Part shown: piece after piece, positions 1 through 12,162 of the stretch
How positions within the stretch are numbered: position 1 is the stretch's first letter
How the letters are laid out: each line of letters begins with the position of its first letter
Notes under the pieces: generated by a model
Seen by the model: only the letters and a program-made list of their open reading frames with translations
Told to the model about the DNA's origin: nothing
Databases searched by the model: none
From: Oreohelix idahoensis
Lineage: Eukaryota > Mollusca > Gastropoda > Stylommatophora > Oreohelicidae
Direction of reading: 5' to 3'
Assembly: GCA_024509875.1 (NCBI GenBank)
Contig: JAMPIV010010594.1
Location: 434,001 to 498,000 of the forward strand
DNA: 64,000 bases
Translations under genes and position numbers: made by a program

Positions 1-2
1 AT

Positions 3-206
3 GGAACAGGCTCTCTGATTTTTAACAGAGGGATAGTAAACGGTTCTGTAGTTTCTGTATTGAGAGACTCGGGGTCCACAACCATTGGAGTGCGACAGTC
101 GCTAGTACATCCTAGCTGTGCAACGGGGGAATATGTCCGTTGCATGACTTTTGGGGGAACTATTGAGTTTTACCCCACAGCTATTATCCATGTGTTACGT
201 ACATTT
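3..206 (+). pseudogene. Element A protease, N-terminal part
   Basis: An open frame from the window edge contains the motif RDSGSTTIG, where DSG matches the D-S/T-G active site of retropepsin-type aspartic proteases. The same position in element B is YDTGLDYD. The domain would mature the Gag-Pol polyprotein. The frame reaches VLRTF and then hits a stop shortly after 206. The homologous sequence resumes in the same phase at about 1305, so the protease is interrupted rather than degenerate at this point. Confidence 0.75.
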
Positions 207-1304
207 ATTACCTAAGGGGGTAGTCTTCGGTCCTGCCAAATGTACGCACCAGTCTTGATATATTTTATTATTTGTGCGTTCGATTGATTCACGCACTGAC
301 GTGCACAATGCAGTGTGAGTTGCTTTGGACGCACGGGTAACCTAGTTTGGGGATAGTGACGTCATGTGAGTTCGGGGCAGTACGGACTGTGTTTATGTCC
401 GAGGTATATTTCTTGGAATATTTTATTGGCAAGTTTGGAAGAAGCCATTACTTTTGTATGATCTCTACTGGTTCATGATGCAGCCAAGAGTAGAAGTATC
501 ATGTAAGTGTCGCCCCATGTCATTGAATGTTTATTGAGTAAATTAATGTATAAGGCCGCTCATAGTTCTGATCTAGCGGGAAGTCATCACAGTATGTCCT
601 TCCTAGAATGGACAGACGGAGTCGTTAGCCCTTTTGAATTACCGTAGAGGGGAGGATTCCTACGAAGAAACAAAGTTAATTGATTTGCATACTTCTTATG
701 TTTATATGCCGTATTTTCGTAAATGCCAAAGTCGTGGCATGGATACAGAGAGGTTGGTCAATACAGAACTCTAACCTGGTCGTATTGTTGTGGATGACTT
801 TGTTTGGATTGTTATATATCTATGCTACCTAAATATTGTATGAAGGAAGTCTGGAATTAGTGCGAGTATGACAAGAAATATTACTCAGTGAGAATTAATC
901 CGTTGGTCATAAGATACGTCCTTGAGAGAAGGTCAACGGACGTTACTACAATACATATGCTATGGCAAAGGAAGTGATCGATCTTTAGTCACTTGAATGA
1001 GAGGACTTAATTGTAGAGGATCTTCATAAACTTGAAAAGTCAATGATCAACATTTTGATGTAATGACCTTTTTGCAACTGTAAATATGACCGTCTTGTTC
1101 AACGTCGTATATGTCACGTTCAATAAAATATATGTACAATCATCACAGCCTTGTGTGCTGCCAGTCAATAACCAGTTCATCACTACTTGTTGGTGTTCGT
1201 GTTGAAGAACATTTTTATGACATTTTCGTTCTATCAAAACCATTCGCGTAAATAACACTCTTGAACGTTAGAAACGAACCCAACACCATGTTAACACACC
1301 TTTT
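207..1304. other. 1.1-kb insertion or intron-like block inside the element A protease
   Basis: Leaving out 207-1304 (1098 bp, a multiple of three) makes the flanking protease frame align without gaps to element B for 25 residues before the ILG-like motif. The flanks are T-rich (TTT on the left, TTTTTT on the right), so the exact junction and any TSD are ambiguous. An alternative reading is an intron with GT at 199 and AG at 1310-1311 after a pyrimidine tract, also a multiple of three (1113 bp). No terminal inverted repeat, LTR ends or coding domain was seen in it. Confidence 0.6.
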
Positions 1305-3947
1305 TTCACAGGTAACATGAAGGTATGCATGCTGAAAAAGCCAATAGCAGACCTTATGGTGGGTCGCATACACGGCAGCAAGGATTGTTCACCAGAAGAT
1401 ATTATTGAATGGGAGAGACACAATCTATGCACTGGAAACGCCGTGACAACTAGAGCTCAGACTATGCTCATGGAGAGTGTCAATGATAATAAGATGGATG
1501 CAGAAAAACAGGAGGATATTGAGGTCAATTCACCTATTGACAGGGAATCATTTGCTAACAAACAAAAAAATGACAAATCTCTAAATAAATTTTTTAACCT
1601 AGTTAATAAGGTTGATAATTTAACTTCAGGTAATAAGAACAAACATTGGTTTATTATGAAAAATGATATACTAATTAGATGTTTTAGTGATAAATCACTG
1701 GTAAAACAACAAGTGATGGTACCGGCTGCTTTTAGACGGTACATTCTTCAACACGCGCATGACTCGCAGTGTGCAGGACATATGGGATATACTCGAACAC
1801 GATCTCGAGTATTATCTTCATTCTTTTGGCCAGGAGTGTCACGTGATATTTCGCAGTATGTACGTTCTTGTACTACGTGCCAGGAAGTGAAAGCACGTGG
1901 AGCTTTTCACACGGCGCCTATTCAGGCTTGCGATATCTCAGTACGACCTTTTGACAAGATGGCCATAGACATAATTGGTCCACTTCTACCATCTGCGAGA
2001 GGACATAGATTTGTTCTCACGTGCATTGATTTATGCACACGATGGCCAGAAGCCATTCCATTGAAGACAACCACTACCACAGATGTAGCTGATGCATTAC
2101 ATCTAATTTTCTCTAGAATAGGGTTTCCTAGAAAATTATTATCTGATCATGGGTCGCAGTTTATATCCGATACCATGAAGGAGGTAATGAAAACCTGGAA
2201 CATTGATAGGAATTTGTGTAGTGTTTTTCATCCCATGAGTAACGGTGCAGTTGAAAGACTTAACCGTACGCTTAAGCAACTTTTACATAAGGTTACTGTT
2301 AAACACCCTCAGGACTGGGACAGAGCACTCCCAGCTGTCCTATTTGCTTACCGAGAGGTGCCACATGAACAAACTGGCTTCTCTCCCTTTGAGTTAGTTT
2401 TTGGTGCCCCTCCGAGAGGTCCTATGGGACTGATAAAAGATTTATTAATTGATGCAGAGATGACTCAGGACACTCAGTCATCTTATGAGTATGTGATTAA
2501 TCTTCGAAATAATATTATTGAGTCTTGCCAATTGGCAACAGCTTCTTCTGAGGCTGCAAAAGCTAAGGCTCGATCTATACAAAATCGATCTAGACGATTA
2601 CGTCAATTATTCCCAGGCGATGAGGCTTATGTATTACTCCCTCACAATAACAATAAGTTATTGATCTCATGGACTGGTCCTTATAAGGTTACTGATAAAA
2701 TTTCAGACGTTGATTACGTCTTAGATATCAAGGGACACAGAAAGATATTCCATATTAATATGCTCAAGCAATTTCATACACGTCCTATACACTTACAGTC
2801 AATTTTTCATGAATTAGATGACAATACTGTATCTACTTGTCATTATTCTAATCTATCTGTTATACAGGAGGAAGAATCTTCTTTTCCTGAAGTGCAGATG
2901 CCTTTACCTGTACTTACTGTCCAATCTACTGAATCTTGGCGTGATGTGACCATTTCTTCTACGGTTACACCGCAACAGCATCAACGCGTTGCTGATCTTC
3001 TACAATCTTTCCCAGATGTGTTAACTGATGTACCGGGTTGCACATCTGTAATTAGTCACGATATTATTCTTAACGATGATACACCAATTCGTGTTCATCC
3101 TTATTCTGTACCTCTACATTTTCTGAGTAAGACATCTCAGGAACTCAAACAGATGATATCATTAGGTATTATTGAGACTAGTACATCTCCATTTTCTTCT
3201 CCTTTAGTCATTGTCCGGAAAAAGGACAACAACATACGTTTATGTGTTGACTATAGGAAACTTAATGCGCAGACAGTACCGGATAGCGAACCACATCCTA
3301 TCCTTGACGATTTACTTCCTCGTCTATCCAATGCTACACTTTTCACTAAAATTGACTTAACTAAAGGTTATTGGCAGATTCCACTAACCGAAAGAGCCAA
3401 ATACTACACAGCATTCTCAACTCCACAAGGTCTTTACCAGTGGAACGTGATGCCTTTTGGGCTAATGAATGCTCCAGCTACCTTTATTCGCATGATGCGA
3501 AAAATTTTAGCAGGTAGATCAGATATAATTACCTATATTGACGACATATGTTTGTTTAGTTCATCATTTGAGGAACATTTTTTGGGTCTTAAATCAGTTT
3601 TGGAAATATTGCGGGATAACCATTTAACCGCTAAACCAACTAAAATTCAAATAGCGTGTAATGAGATAACATTCCTGGGGCACATTATTGGATCGGGACG
3701 TATCCAAACAATTCCCAGTACGGTTTCTAAAATATTAAATTTATCTGTTCCTCAAACGAAGAAACAGGTTAGGAGTCTGTTAGGTTTAATCCAATACTAT
3801 AGCAGATTTGTACCTCACCTATCATCCATCACGGCTGTCCTGTCTTCGTTACTAAAGAAGAACATGCCTTTAAGGATAAATTGGACCGACGAATGTGACA
3901 AAACTTTTCGCACTATCTTAAAATATTTTCATGCCCACCTGTTTTAA
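1305..3947 (+). pseudogene. Element A pol: protease end, integrase, reverse transcriptase
   Basis: The long open frame has ATG at 1317 but continues upstream, so that ATG is not the true start. Residues are counted from it. Protease ends with DLMVG (12-16). The integrase zinc module has H148, H155, C185 and C188. The catalytic triad is D218, D277, E313 with exactly 35 residues between the last two. A GPY module (454-456) follows. RT spans about 575-860 with D680 and YIDD at 740-743. Integrase before RT is the arrangement known from Gmr1-like Ty3/gypsy elements. The frame ends at a stop where RNase H should continue; a one-base shift near 3930 explains it. Confidence 0.88.
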
Positions 3948-4348
3948 GATTACCAGATGCTTCTAAAAAGTTTGTTCTACGTACAGATGCGAGTAATTAC
4001 GGACTCGGGGCATGTCTACTGCAATATCATGATGATGTCCTTCACCCTGTAATGTATATCTCACGCAAACTGAAACCTCCGGAGACGAAATATTCCACTG
4101 TGGACCGAGAATTGCTCTCCGTAATCTGGGCAATTACCAAGTTGGAAAAGTTTTTGCTGGGATCTCCATTCCTGATCCAGACTGATCAGAAATCAGTGGC
4201 AGCATTACGTCGCTCAAACCATAAAAGTGCTAAACTTGCACGATTTGCTATTACGTTGCAACCCTACGAGTTCGAGATACAGTCGATACCTGGAACTGAA
4301 AACGTCATAGCCGACACGTTGTCCAGACATCCTACGGATTCTGAATGA
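3931..4348 (+). pseudogene. Element A RNase H
   Basis: The frame after the shift near 3930 continues RT into a Ty3/gypsy RNase H. The acidic residues are visible in RTDASN, VDREL, QTDQ and ADTLSRHP. The final LSRHP followed by a stop matches the end of element B pol. RNase H would remove the RNA strand during reverse transcription. The domain itself looks intact; the frameshift disconnects it from RT. The first ATG of this frame (4052) lies inside the domain and is not a real start. Confidence 0.82.
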
Positions 4349-6289
4349 ATATTACACATTTGCAATGAACGGTATTGATATCAAGTCAGAATATACAACA
4401 ATTCAGTTGGACTTCCTACCTAAATAAGGACATTTCGAAATAAACTATTGTGATCAAAATATCAAGTTTTACGGATCGTTTGAAAATTTGAACTTCAATT
4501 CCACTTTGAGTATCACTCATTTCGATTGAAAACTGTTAAAAAGGAACAATCTCTGATGAAGAAGGGACAGATACGTTGATGACTTAGTCAATTTACTTTC
4601 AAAAGTTTAATAAAGGAACTAACGATGAATGGATAATCAAATCATAATTTGATAATATGAACCTTGTGTCTTAATGAACTTTCATACAATTCAACAGGAG
4701 GTAACAACGATTGGATCTTCATGTCCAATATTATTAAATTTTCTAGTTATTAAATTAATATATAATAAAGTCAAAGTGTGATGAAATAAAAAAATAAGAT
4801 ATACTAAGAAAAGATGAAACAAAAGAATATCACACCAATTAAACCTTTTAATTAGTGTAATTATTAAGGTAATAGATATTACATTATGACATTTCATATA
4901 TATAGTTAAAATGTATGAATTTTTTCTGTTCTTTTCTTCTGATTGCGTTAATTTAATTAGGTATCTATCCTTACACTTCATTTTCACACGCATGCTAATT
5001 TAATGTATACTTTAATATTTGGTTTCAATTGTCCGTACTTCTCAATTTTTATTTCTTTTACTCTCTTATACTATTTCTCATTTTCCTCTATTAGATATTA
5101 ATTAGCTAGTACCATACGTACATATTATAATTAATTATTTTAATTTTAGTTAGTTAGAATAATTTTAATAACACCTCACATTATTAGTTAGTCTATACAT
5201 ACAACAAATTAATTAGTTAATTAGTTAGTGACAGTGACATTTCCTTGTTTAATATAAGGTATATGTATGATATGACGTTGATTTTATTATAATATATTAC
5301 TGACATGACCGCGACACTGTTCTAGATAGAACATCGTAGGTCATACGTCGGGTTTTGTTAAATTTTTGATAATTTGATTAATATTGTTCAAAAAAAATCT
5401 ATTTAATAGATTTTTTTTGCCCCCGTCTGACAGGAAATCTGTTACGGTGTTATTTTAAATGATGGCGTCTGCTGGGGTTTACCCATGCGCAACGTTTAGG
5501 GGTCATTAATATTTATAGAATATGTCGATATTTTACGGTATAGTGAACGCGAAATATATGCGGAGATTATGACGCATTCGCGTCGGGAAGGTCACGCCGG
5601 GTGACTTGGTTACAGGGCCTTTGTTACGCTATCCGTCAAGCAAGAAGGTCGTGTCTTGTATTTCTTCCAAGGAAATAAGGCTGAGTATATAGCCTATATT
5701 ATATAGATGAATCGATGTAGACTTCAGGGTCAGTTCGGAAATTAATCTAAGCATGAGATTAATTAAATTAAACTAATAATGGAAGGAGAATCGTATTATG
5801 ATTCAAATTGTAAATGTCAAGAACTCATGTGCTCATTTCTGGCTGTTGACTACAACAGCGCACGTTTATAGCCACGATGTTCATCTGACATATTGTTTTG
5901 ACACGGACGGATACTTACTGATATTATCTGGAATTCAATTGTTACGCTGAATTGTACATGAACCCTTTGTGAATGTCGATTATCGTTTTTGTATGAATCT
6001 CAATACATGTGGACTCAAAGCAGAAGGCTTGATCCTTTATTTACGTTTCGGGTTCGGTTCTACAGCTGTTGGTGTTTACCTTTGTCAGCACGATAACTCT
6101 CCCACAAGGGAAATCAAATACTATATACTATGCAAATCAGAACGTCGAAGGGATGTTCTGATGCCCAGAGCTAACCATTTATAACCAACATTGATACGTC
6201 TAAAGAGTGACTTTACTATTCAATAAATAATACCATAACCAAGGAATCGCAACACCAACCACACCACCACCACCGACCCGCCACAGGTA
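4349..6289. other. AT-rich stretch after element A; expected 3' LTR, boundaries not found
   Basis: After the pol stop come about 1.9 kb without a credible gene. It is AT-rich to about 5300, with repeated TTAGTTAG-like runs near 5150-5230. A TATATAGCC-type TATA motif lies near 5690. A 3' LTR of element A should be here, but without its 5' partner I cannot place its ends. Short open frames (for example at 5969-6184) show no family resemblance. Confidence 0.4.
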
Positions 6290-6295
6290 GCTCTT

Positions 6296-6885
6296 ATGTT
6301 ATCTAAAGAAGCACAGAAAGCACTCATTGAATGGGAAGCCGTTGGACCCAGAATAATAACAGCTACTTTTAAAACAGCTAAAAAGAAAATAAATGTAAAT
6401 GTCATCCAATGTTATGCACCAACTAATGACAAAGAAGAGTCTGTGAGAGAAGCATTTTATACTAGACTACAGGAAATTATGGAAAAAGTAAGAAGAGACA
6501 TCACAATTTTGTTGGGTGACATTAATGCAAAGATAGGTACAATCAACAACAGCTTTGAAGAAGTCATGGGAAAACATGGGCTAAGAATAATGAATGAAAA
6601 TGGGGAACTATTCTCAAACTTCTGTGCTTCAAATCAACTGGCTATAGGAGGAAGCATGTTTCCACATAAGAGAATACACAAGGCAACATGGATATCACCA
6701 GACCATAGAACAGAAAATCAGATTGATCATATATGCATAAACAAGAAGTTTAGATCATCATTGCAGGATGTAAAGGTATATAGAGGAGCAGATGTGGCAT
6801 CAGATCACCACCTTCTGATAGCCAAAGTAAAAATGAAACTCAAGAGATATGCAGCAATGCAAAATTATAGACAACAATTTAATGT
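6296..6885 (+). pseudogene. LINE-1 APE-type endonuclease fragment
   Basis: Endonuclease/exonuclease/phosphatase-fold motifs appear in order: QCYAPTND, GDINAKIG, a conserved tryptophan (ATWISPD), NQIDHICIN and the C-terminal SDHHLL. The last carries the catalytic Asp-His pair. Such domains nick the target for target-primed reverse transcription. The N-terminal catalytic Asn/Glu region is missing, so the fragment is 5'-truncated. The open frame continues past 6885 only because it runs into LINE-2. RTE-like or a related clade is likely, but I do not assign a clade. Confidence 0.75.
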
Positions 6886-7840
6886 TGTCCTGATTGCTAA
6901 ATCAGAGGCACATCTCCAATCCAACCTGCAAGTCTGGAAGGAAGAGCTGGAGAAGAGAGGGATGGTCATAAGCAGCTCTAAAACAAAAACCATGATGATA
7001 TCATGAGAAGAAAGAGTACATCAGATTAAGCTGGGAGAACAAGTCCTGGAGCAGGTCGACCACTTTAAATATCTCGGAGCTATTATAGACCGAAAGGGAG
7101 GCATCAGAGAAGAGCTGGAGAAGAGAGGGATGGTCATAAGCAGCTCTAAAACAAAAACCATGGTGATATCATGAGAAGAAAGAGTACATCAGATTAAGCT
7201 GGGAGAACAGGTCCTGGAGCAGGTCGACCACTTTAAATACCTCAGAGCTATTATAGACCGAAAGGGAGGCATCAGAGAAGAGCTGGCCACTCGAAAAGCA
7301 GCAGCTGAGAGACTTTTTCAGGCCATAAATCGAGGATTCCTCAGCAAGAGAGAGGTTGGTAAGAAAAGGAAGATGGCTGTATACCGCTCCACCTATGTCC
7401 CAGTCTTGAAATATGGATGCGAGTCATGGGCAATGACTACAACCCACAAAAGCCAGATCCAAACCTCAGAAATGATGTATCTGAGGAAGGTGGTTGAAGT
7501 AACAAGAAGAGACATGGTCCACAACCAGACGATACGTCAAGGCCTAAAATGCCACCCCCTGCAGACCCAAGTAGAACAGTCCCAACTAAGATGGTTTGGC
7601 CATGTCTGCAGAATGGGAGAAGATCGGCTACCACGACAAGCATGGGAAACAAAGAGCCAGGGATCCAGACCCCCAGGACGACCCAGAGTCCGCTGGGAGG
7701 ACAACATTAGACAATCTTTGAAGGACCGAGGACTAGAATGGAACCAGGCCAGGAGGAAGAAAGCTGATAGGATAGTCTGGCGCTCTCTCTTCCAAACCTC
7801 TACACCTCACGGTAGAAGGGGAACGACTAAGTAAGTAAGT
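6886..7840 (+). mobile_element. LINE-2 copy 1: 5'-truncated, inserted in LINE-1
   Basis: The protein begins just after the RT active-site region (VLIAKSEAHL) and runs through the thumb to a C-terminal domain with LRWFGHVCRM and GRPRVRWEDN, typical of RTE-like LINE C-termini. It ends in a TAAG microsatellite tail. The TSD AATTTAATGT at 6876-6885 and 7841-7850 proves insertion into LINE-1. The reading frame is broken by stops in each copy of an internal duplication. A longer copy lies at 28.06-29.27 kb. Confidence 0.85.
6941..7276 (+). repeat. 168-bp tandem duplication inside LINE-2 copy 1
   Basis: The decamer GAAGAGCTGG occurs at 6941, 7109 and 7277, spaced exactly 168 bp apart, and the intervening sequence is almost identical in both units. 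The copy at 28 kb has one unit. The decamer naturally occurs at both ends of the single unit, so slippage or unequal exchange between these two sites explains the duplication. Each unit carries an in-frame TGA just after the sequence for MVISSSKTK. Confidence 0.88.
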
Positions 7841-8085
7841 AATTTAATGTAGGACATCTAAGAAATCAAGAAACAAGAGACAAATATGCGGTCACAATAT
7901 CCAACAAATTCCAAGTGTACCAACAGCTGGAAGATGTAGAGACTACAGAAGGCTATTGGCAGCAAATCAAAACTGTATGGAATGAGACATGTGAAGAAAT
8001 ACTGGGGAAAAGGAACGACAACAAAAAGTATGGATAACAACAGAAACCATCAATAAAATAAAAGACAGAAAAAACAAGAAAACTT

Positions 8086-10047
8086 GCTTTTGCTTGTGAG
8101 ATTCTTTGTCATTTTTTTCTGCTACACGTCTTCATTGAAAATACAGAGTAATATATCAAGGCAAACAATCATACCTGCGGATATCAGAGTGCTTTTCTCT
8201 TTGCTGCACAAACTACATCACCTGGTTACATTGCCGTATTATTAAGACATCAAAAAATCAATTTACATTATATACAACATTCCCAGTTTCTCCGCTTGAG
8301 GTCCTGGAGCACGTGGCGAATTAGCCAACTGTGCCAAAGCAGGGCGGTTACAAATTTTCACGACATTTCTGTCTGAGTGTGTGTTTATTTAGTTTTACTT
8401 CTCCATACCTCTGTTCTGCAACATCATCTGCCCTTTGCCCCCACGGACAAAAGGCTACATCTGGTGCTCATCGACTTATATAAGGGCTGCTTAAAAAGTT
8501 GGTAGCCATGTTTGACATGTTTATATCCTCACTTGTACATACTGGATATAAATGTGATTGATGTGACAAGACGGGGCAATAACTATCATTCAATTAAGTG
8601 TTGTTGTTTGTTTTTCTATTCCCAGAAGCACAATCAAATAAACGGCTAATAAACTGACATTACAAGATAACCGACATTGTTGCCCGCTAAAGTGTTGAGT
8701 TGTCATGTTCAAGTCACGTAGTATTTCATGTACTAAAGTAGCAGTTAATTGTCGTTTTGTTTCATATAACGTGGACAGATATAAGTGAGGAAATAAACAT
8801 GTACAAATACGGTGTGACTTTTCAATGAACCACGTACTTCGGCCCGTCTTCCCTAGCTCTGCACAAGACGGCCCCGTTGTCTTTGATTCTCCTATCATTC
8901 TTCCTCATGTTTTATTTGGCATCATTACTCTACACTGACCCATCTCTTCTTTCCTCTCGTGGGTTCCGAGCGACAGAGTATCTGATAATACTTGGATCCT
9001 GTTAATGAAAGTTGACCCTAACTCAAATTTGTCTTGCCGTATTGACTGTCGTACAGGCTTTTCTTAACGAGTGCTTCAATGAGCAAAGATATTACAGTTG
9101 TTTTTTGTTTGTTGGACAATTCTGGCAATACCGAAGATCATCTCATGCGACTTTAAGTTACGACCAAATAAAAATAAGACTAAGTTATGACCAAACAAAA
9201 TCAAGTCGACCACTTTAAGGACATGAGAGAGCGATAGTTGTCAATCGTAAAGATAAAGCAATCTGCAAAGAAAAATAAAAGAACTCATAGAACCAACACC
9301 TAACAACATAAAGAAAAGAGCAGCCCGGGCTAAGAACCTGATTCATTCTGCTGACACCTCAGTCTTGTTGACAATCAAGAGAACGTAATGTAATCAGCCT
9401 CAAACCTCAACTTTTAAACAAGGCTTAGTTCAGTCCAGACATTCATTATTTTCAAGCAGTGATCTAACGTTTCCCATTAACGCTGGTGTCTCGTAAACAT
9501 GAGTAATGGTGAAATACATGAGGTAGTTTTAGTGAAAAAATTGATTTGGGAAACTGGGAGATTTTAACTATTGTCTGAGTAATAATGAGTAGCGAAAAGA
9601 TCGGCAAACATTCAGAATATATCAGACAACAGAAATAATACGTACTTCCGGACATAAATTAGCGAGTGACTGGTTTTATAGTACATTTAAAATGTCACTT
9701 ACAGGAATAATTGTTCTTACATGAAGCCAGCACCCAACACATCTGTATGTTCTTGTAACAGTGGTGTCTGTAACAATTTGTGTTACATGATGACGTTACC
9801 AGCCAGAAGTACAACCCTAACCTAATTAGCCATCTATTACAGATACGCCGGACGTCCTACTCCTTCCATTCGCCGGGAACTACACCAGACAGTGAAAACA
9901 ATGAGATCTATATAGGCAGTGCCACGAATAGTAGCTGGTGGACATAAGATAAGCTTATGTTTCGTAAGTGATACAGTCTTCAGTGCGAGATTGAACAAGG
10001 GCTATAAAAATGGTAGTGACAAGAGAAATATAAAGGTCTTGTGCTGG
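8086..10047. other. Unassigned DNA, about 2 kb
   Basis: No convincing coding domain or RNA gene was seen. A short imperfect duplication (TAAGTTACGACCAAATAAAA and a TAAGTTATGACCAAAC variant) lies near 9155-9205. The small open frames here have neither family resemblance nor codon continuity. Confidence 0.5.
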
Positions 10048-10070
10048 CCCCCCCCCCCCCCCCCCCCCCC
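10048..10070. repeat. Homopolymer run of 23 C
   Basis: An uninterrupted C run (G run on the other strand). Length in the assembly may be unreliable, since such tracts are prone to sequencing and replication slippage. Confidence 0.95.
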
Positions 10071-10279
10071 TCAGCCTCCTACGGCAGTATCTGCTATGTT
10101 ACAACCTTGACCTTTATGATATACAGCAACAAGACACAAGTAACTCAGAATATCAGACTTCTCCAGAATGCACTATCATCTGGTATATTATGAGATGAGG
10201 AAGCCTACAAGACATTGATTTAACATGCTCTGGGACCCAAAAGACGCAGCAATAGAGAACACAGTCAGCAACTCATAGC

Positions 10280-10545
10280 TTGACTGCCTGCATCAGGACC
10301 AGCGAATCAGAGCTGGTCAAGACCGCACTCCACCTCCACGTGGTGGTCCTGGAAACAGTCTGCAGCAGTGCAGTCTGGCTGAGCGAGTGTGGATCGCAAT
10401 GGGAAGGCAAACCCGGTCCTAAAAAATGCCGTGCAGAAGTCGGATGTGTCGACCAAAAGGTGCAGATATCACAGCTTAGGCGTAAACAGACACAACGCAA
10501 CCACCGTCCTTTTCAGGACGAACGAGGAAGAAGAAGAAGAAGACT
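10280..10545 (+). mobile_element. Possible SINE/LINE 3' end with hairpin and GAA-rich tail
   Basis: A perfect small hairpin, GTCCTTTTCAGGAC (10506-10519), is followed closely by an AAG/GAA run (10526-10542). A stem-loop next to a simple-repeat tail is typical of 3' ends of some SINEs and LINEs. The 5' limit is a guess from the sequence context. No tRNA-type A or B box was clear. The overlapping short open frames are probably not genes. Confidence 0.35.
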
Positions 10546-10635
10546 TAACATCCGATTTACAGAAGTTATTCATGACAGAAAATAAGCCAATAGCAGAATG
10601 GATAAACAGGCAAGCTGATGTGACAATTTGCATAC

Positions 10636-10735
10636 AGGCGACTAATACTGGGTTAAACAAGGGGATGTCACCCTCATACAGGTGACTAGTACTGGGTTAT
10701 ACAAGGGGATGTCACCCTCATACAGGCGACTAGTA
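10636..10735 (+). repeat. Two-copy tandem repeat, about 44-bp unit
   Basis: The unit beginning CAGGCGACTAATACTGGG and ending GTCACCCTCATA is present twice with few changes, and the first 13 bases start a third time before the array stops. Confidence 0.85.
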
Positions 10736-10884
10736 AAACAAATTGCCACACTACTTCAAGATCATGTGAGAACTTGGTGCAGGTTTCCTGCGAGGGGACC
10801 AGCTAAAGTGGTGGCACCACGCTCCATCAGGAGCACTAAGGAAAATGAAGACACGACATTTGAAGAAGAATAATTGACCGACAT

Positions 10885-11276
10885 CTTCACGTATTAGTAG
10901 AAGATCCACCATATAACACAGCTGAGAAGCACTCTTCACGTATTAGTAGAAGATCCACCATATAACACAGCTGAGAAGCACTCTTCACGTATTAGTAGAA
11001 GATCCACCATATAACACAGCTGAGAAGCACTCTTCACTTATTAGTAGAAGATCCACCATATAACACAGCTGAGAAGCACTCTTCACGTATTAGTAGAAGA
11101 TCCACCATATAACACAGCTGAGAAGCACTCTTCACGTATTAGTAGAAGATCCACCATATAACACAGCTGAGAAGCACTCTTCACGTATTAGTAGAAGATC
11201 CACCATATAACACAGCTGAGAAGCACTCTTCACGTATTAGTAGAAGATCCACCATATAACACAGCTGAGAAGCACT
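10885..11276 (+). repeat. Minisatellite, 49-bp unit, eight copies
   Basis: CTTCACGTATTAGTAGAAGA starts each unit at 10885, 10934 and so on every 49 bp to 11228. Copies are almost identical; one copy near 11034 has CTTCACTTATT. The high identity suggests recent expansion. Confidence 0.95.
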
Positions 11277-12157
11277 CTTTACAAGACTCTATACAGCATT
11301 AGTATCCACACAAAAACCCGGCCTCCAGCTGGCAATACTATCACGACAACTATAAAACAACCACCATGACAACAATTCTACACGACACAGATCCAATATC
11401 TGTCACGGCTACTTTGTTAGAAAACATCATTCTGTATTTCAAGTCTTGTCCTACAGCACGACGCCATGTTCTAGTTACGTTCTCCATCGCCTGTGAGGCT
11501 TGTATCATGGGCAACTTCATGTGAAAACTCTTCCTCATTTTCAACTTTCCAATGATCTTGCACAGGAGGCACATCATGGTGGGGGGCTGGTATGTTTTAA
11601 CTAGTTGTCCAAGTGTTGTTGCTATATTTACACTCAAGAAAATGTTCTCATATTCTCATTGCATCATTTCTTGTACTATCACCTTTTCACAAGATGTGAC
11701 TGTTCATATCTGTGTGTAATGTATAATGTCTATGCTGACTTAGACAGAATGGGGATAAAGGTCGTGATGTATTACTGATATCTGCCAACTGTATTAACCC
11801 ACAAAGATATTACAACATCTGACATGTCATCTAAGCTGGTAACTGACAGAAACAGTTCTGTAATTGTGCCATTTTTGTCTCGTCTACATCAGTGGTTCTC
11901 AATCAATGTTAGTCCAGCGCCTCCTCCGCAGGAAATACAGTGAATGACTAAAGTGCCCAGGTACCATGTATTATACTCGACTCCGGCACTATGACTTTTC
12001 CATAGTTGGAATACTGACTGTGTAGTCGGTTATTTCATCTAGGTATAATTAACTGTTTATCGAGATAACAAAAAGTTTCAGCTCTCTACGATGAGTGGAA
12101 CATAACGATTATGAGCTTCAAATATCTGAGAGGCGACAAATGTATAACGCGCATTGT
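11277..12157. other. Unassigned flank of element B
   Basis: No credible gene was found. The 11350-11637 minus-strand open frame has no recognisable motif. The stretch ends at the ACATG target site of element B. Confidence 0.5.
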
Positions 12158-12162
12158 ACATG

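Larger units (their letters stand above)
1..4348 (+). mobile_element. Element A: decayed Gmr1-like LTR retrotransposon, 5' part outside the window
   Basis: Protease, integrase, reverse transcriptase and RNase H sequences follow one another on the plus strand, in the same order as in the complete element at 12.2-21.4 kb. Gag and the 5' LTR must lie left of the window. The copy is inactive: the protease is split by about 1.1 kb and a frameshift near 3930 separates RT from RNase H. The protein is clearly related to element B but diverged, so this is a different, older lineage. I could not fix the 3' LTR boundaries downstream of 4348. Confidence 0.85.
6290..8085 (+). mobile_element. LINE-1: non-LTR fragment (endonuclease to RT linker), split by LINE-2
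   Basis: The left part (6290-6885) codes an APE-type endonuclease and the right part (7841-about 8085) continues the same frame into the linker before RT, with QETRDKY and a tryptophan-rich segment. The two parts flank a 955-bp LINE-2 insertion and share the 10-bp TSD AATTTAATGT. The element lacks the endonuclease N-terminus, the RT core and the 3' end, so it is a dead fragment. The 3' limit is approximate. Confidence 0.75.

Noticed and set aside
10273..10685. Overlapping open frames on both strands at 10.3-10.7 kb
   Set aside because: They run through a repeat tail and a tandem duplication; no frame shows a family motif.
10885..11276. Possible CRISPR-like array
   Set aside because: Units are contiguous 49-bp copies without unique spacers and the genome is eukaryotic, so this is a minisatellite.
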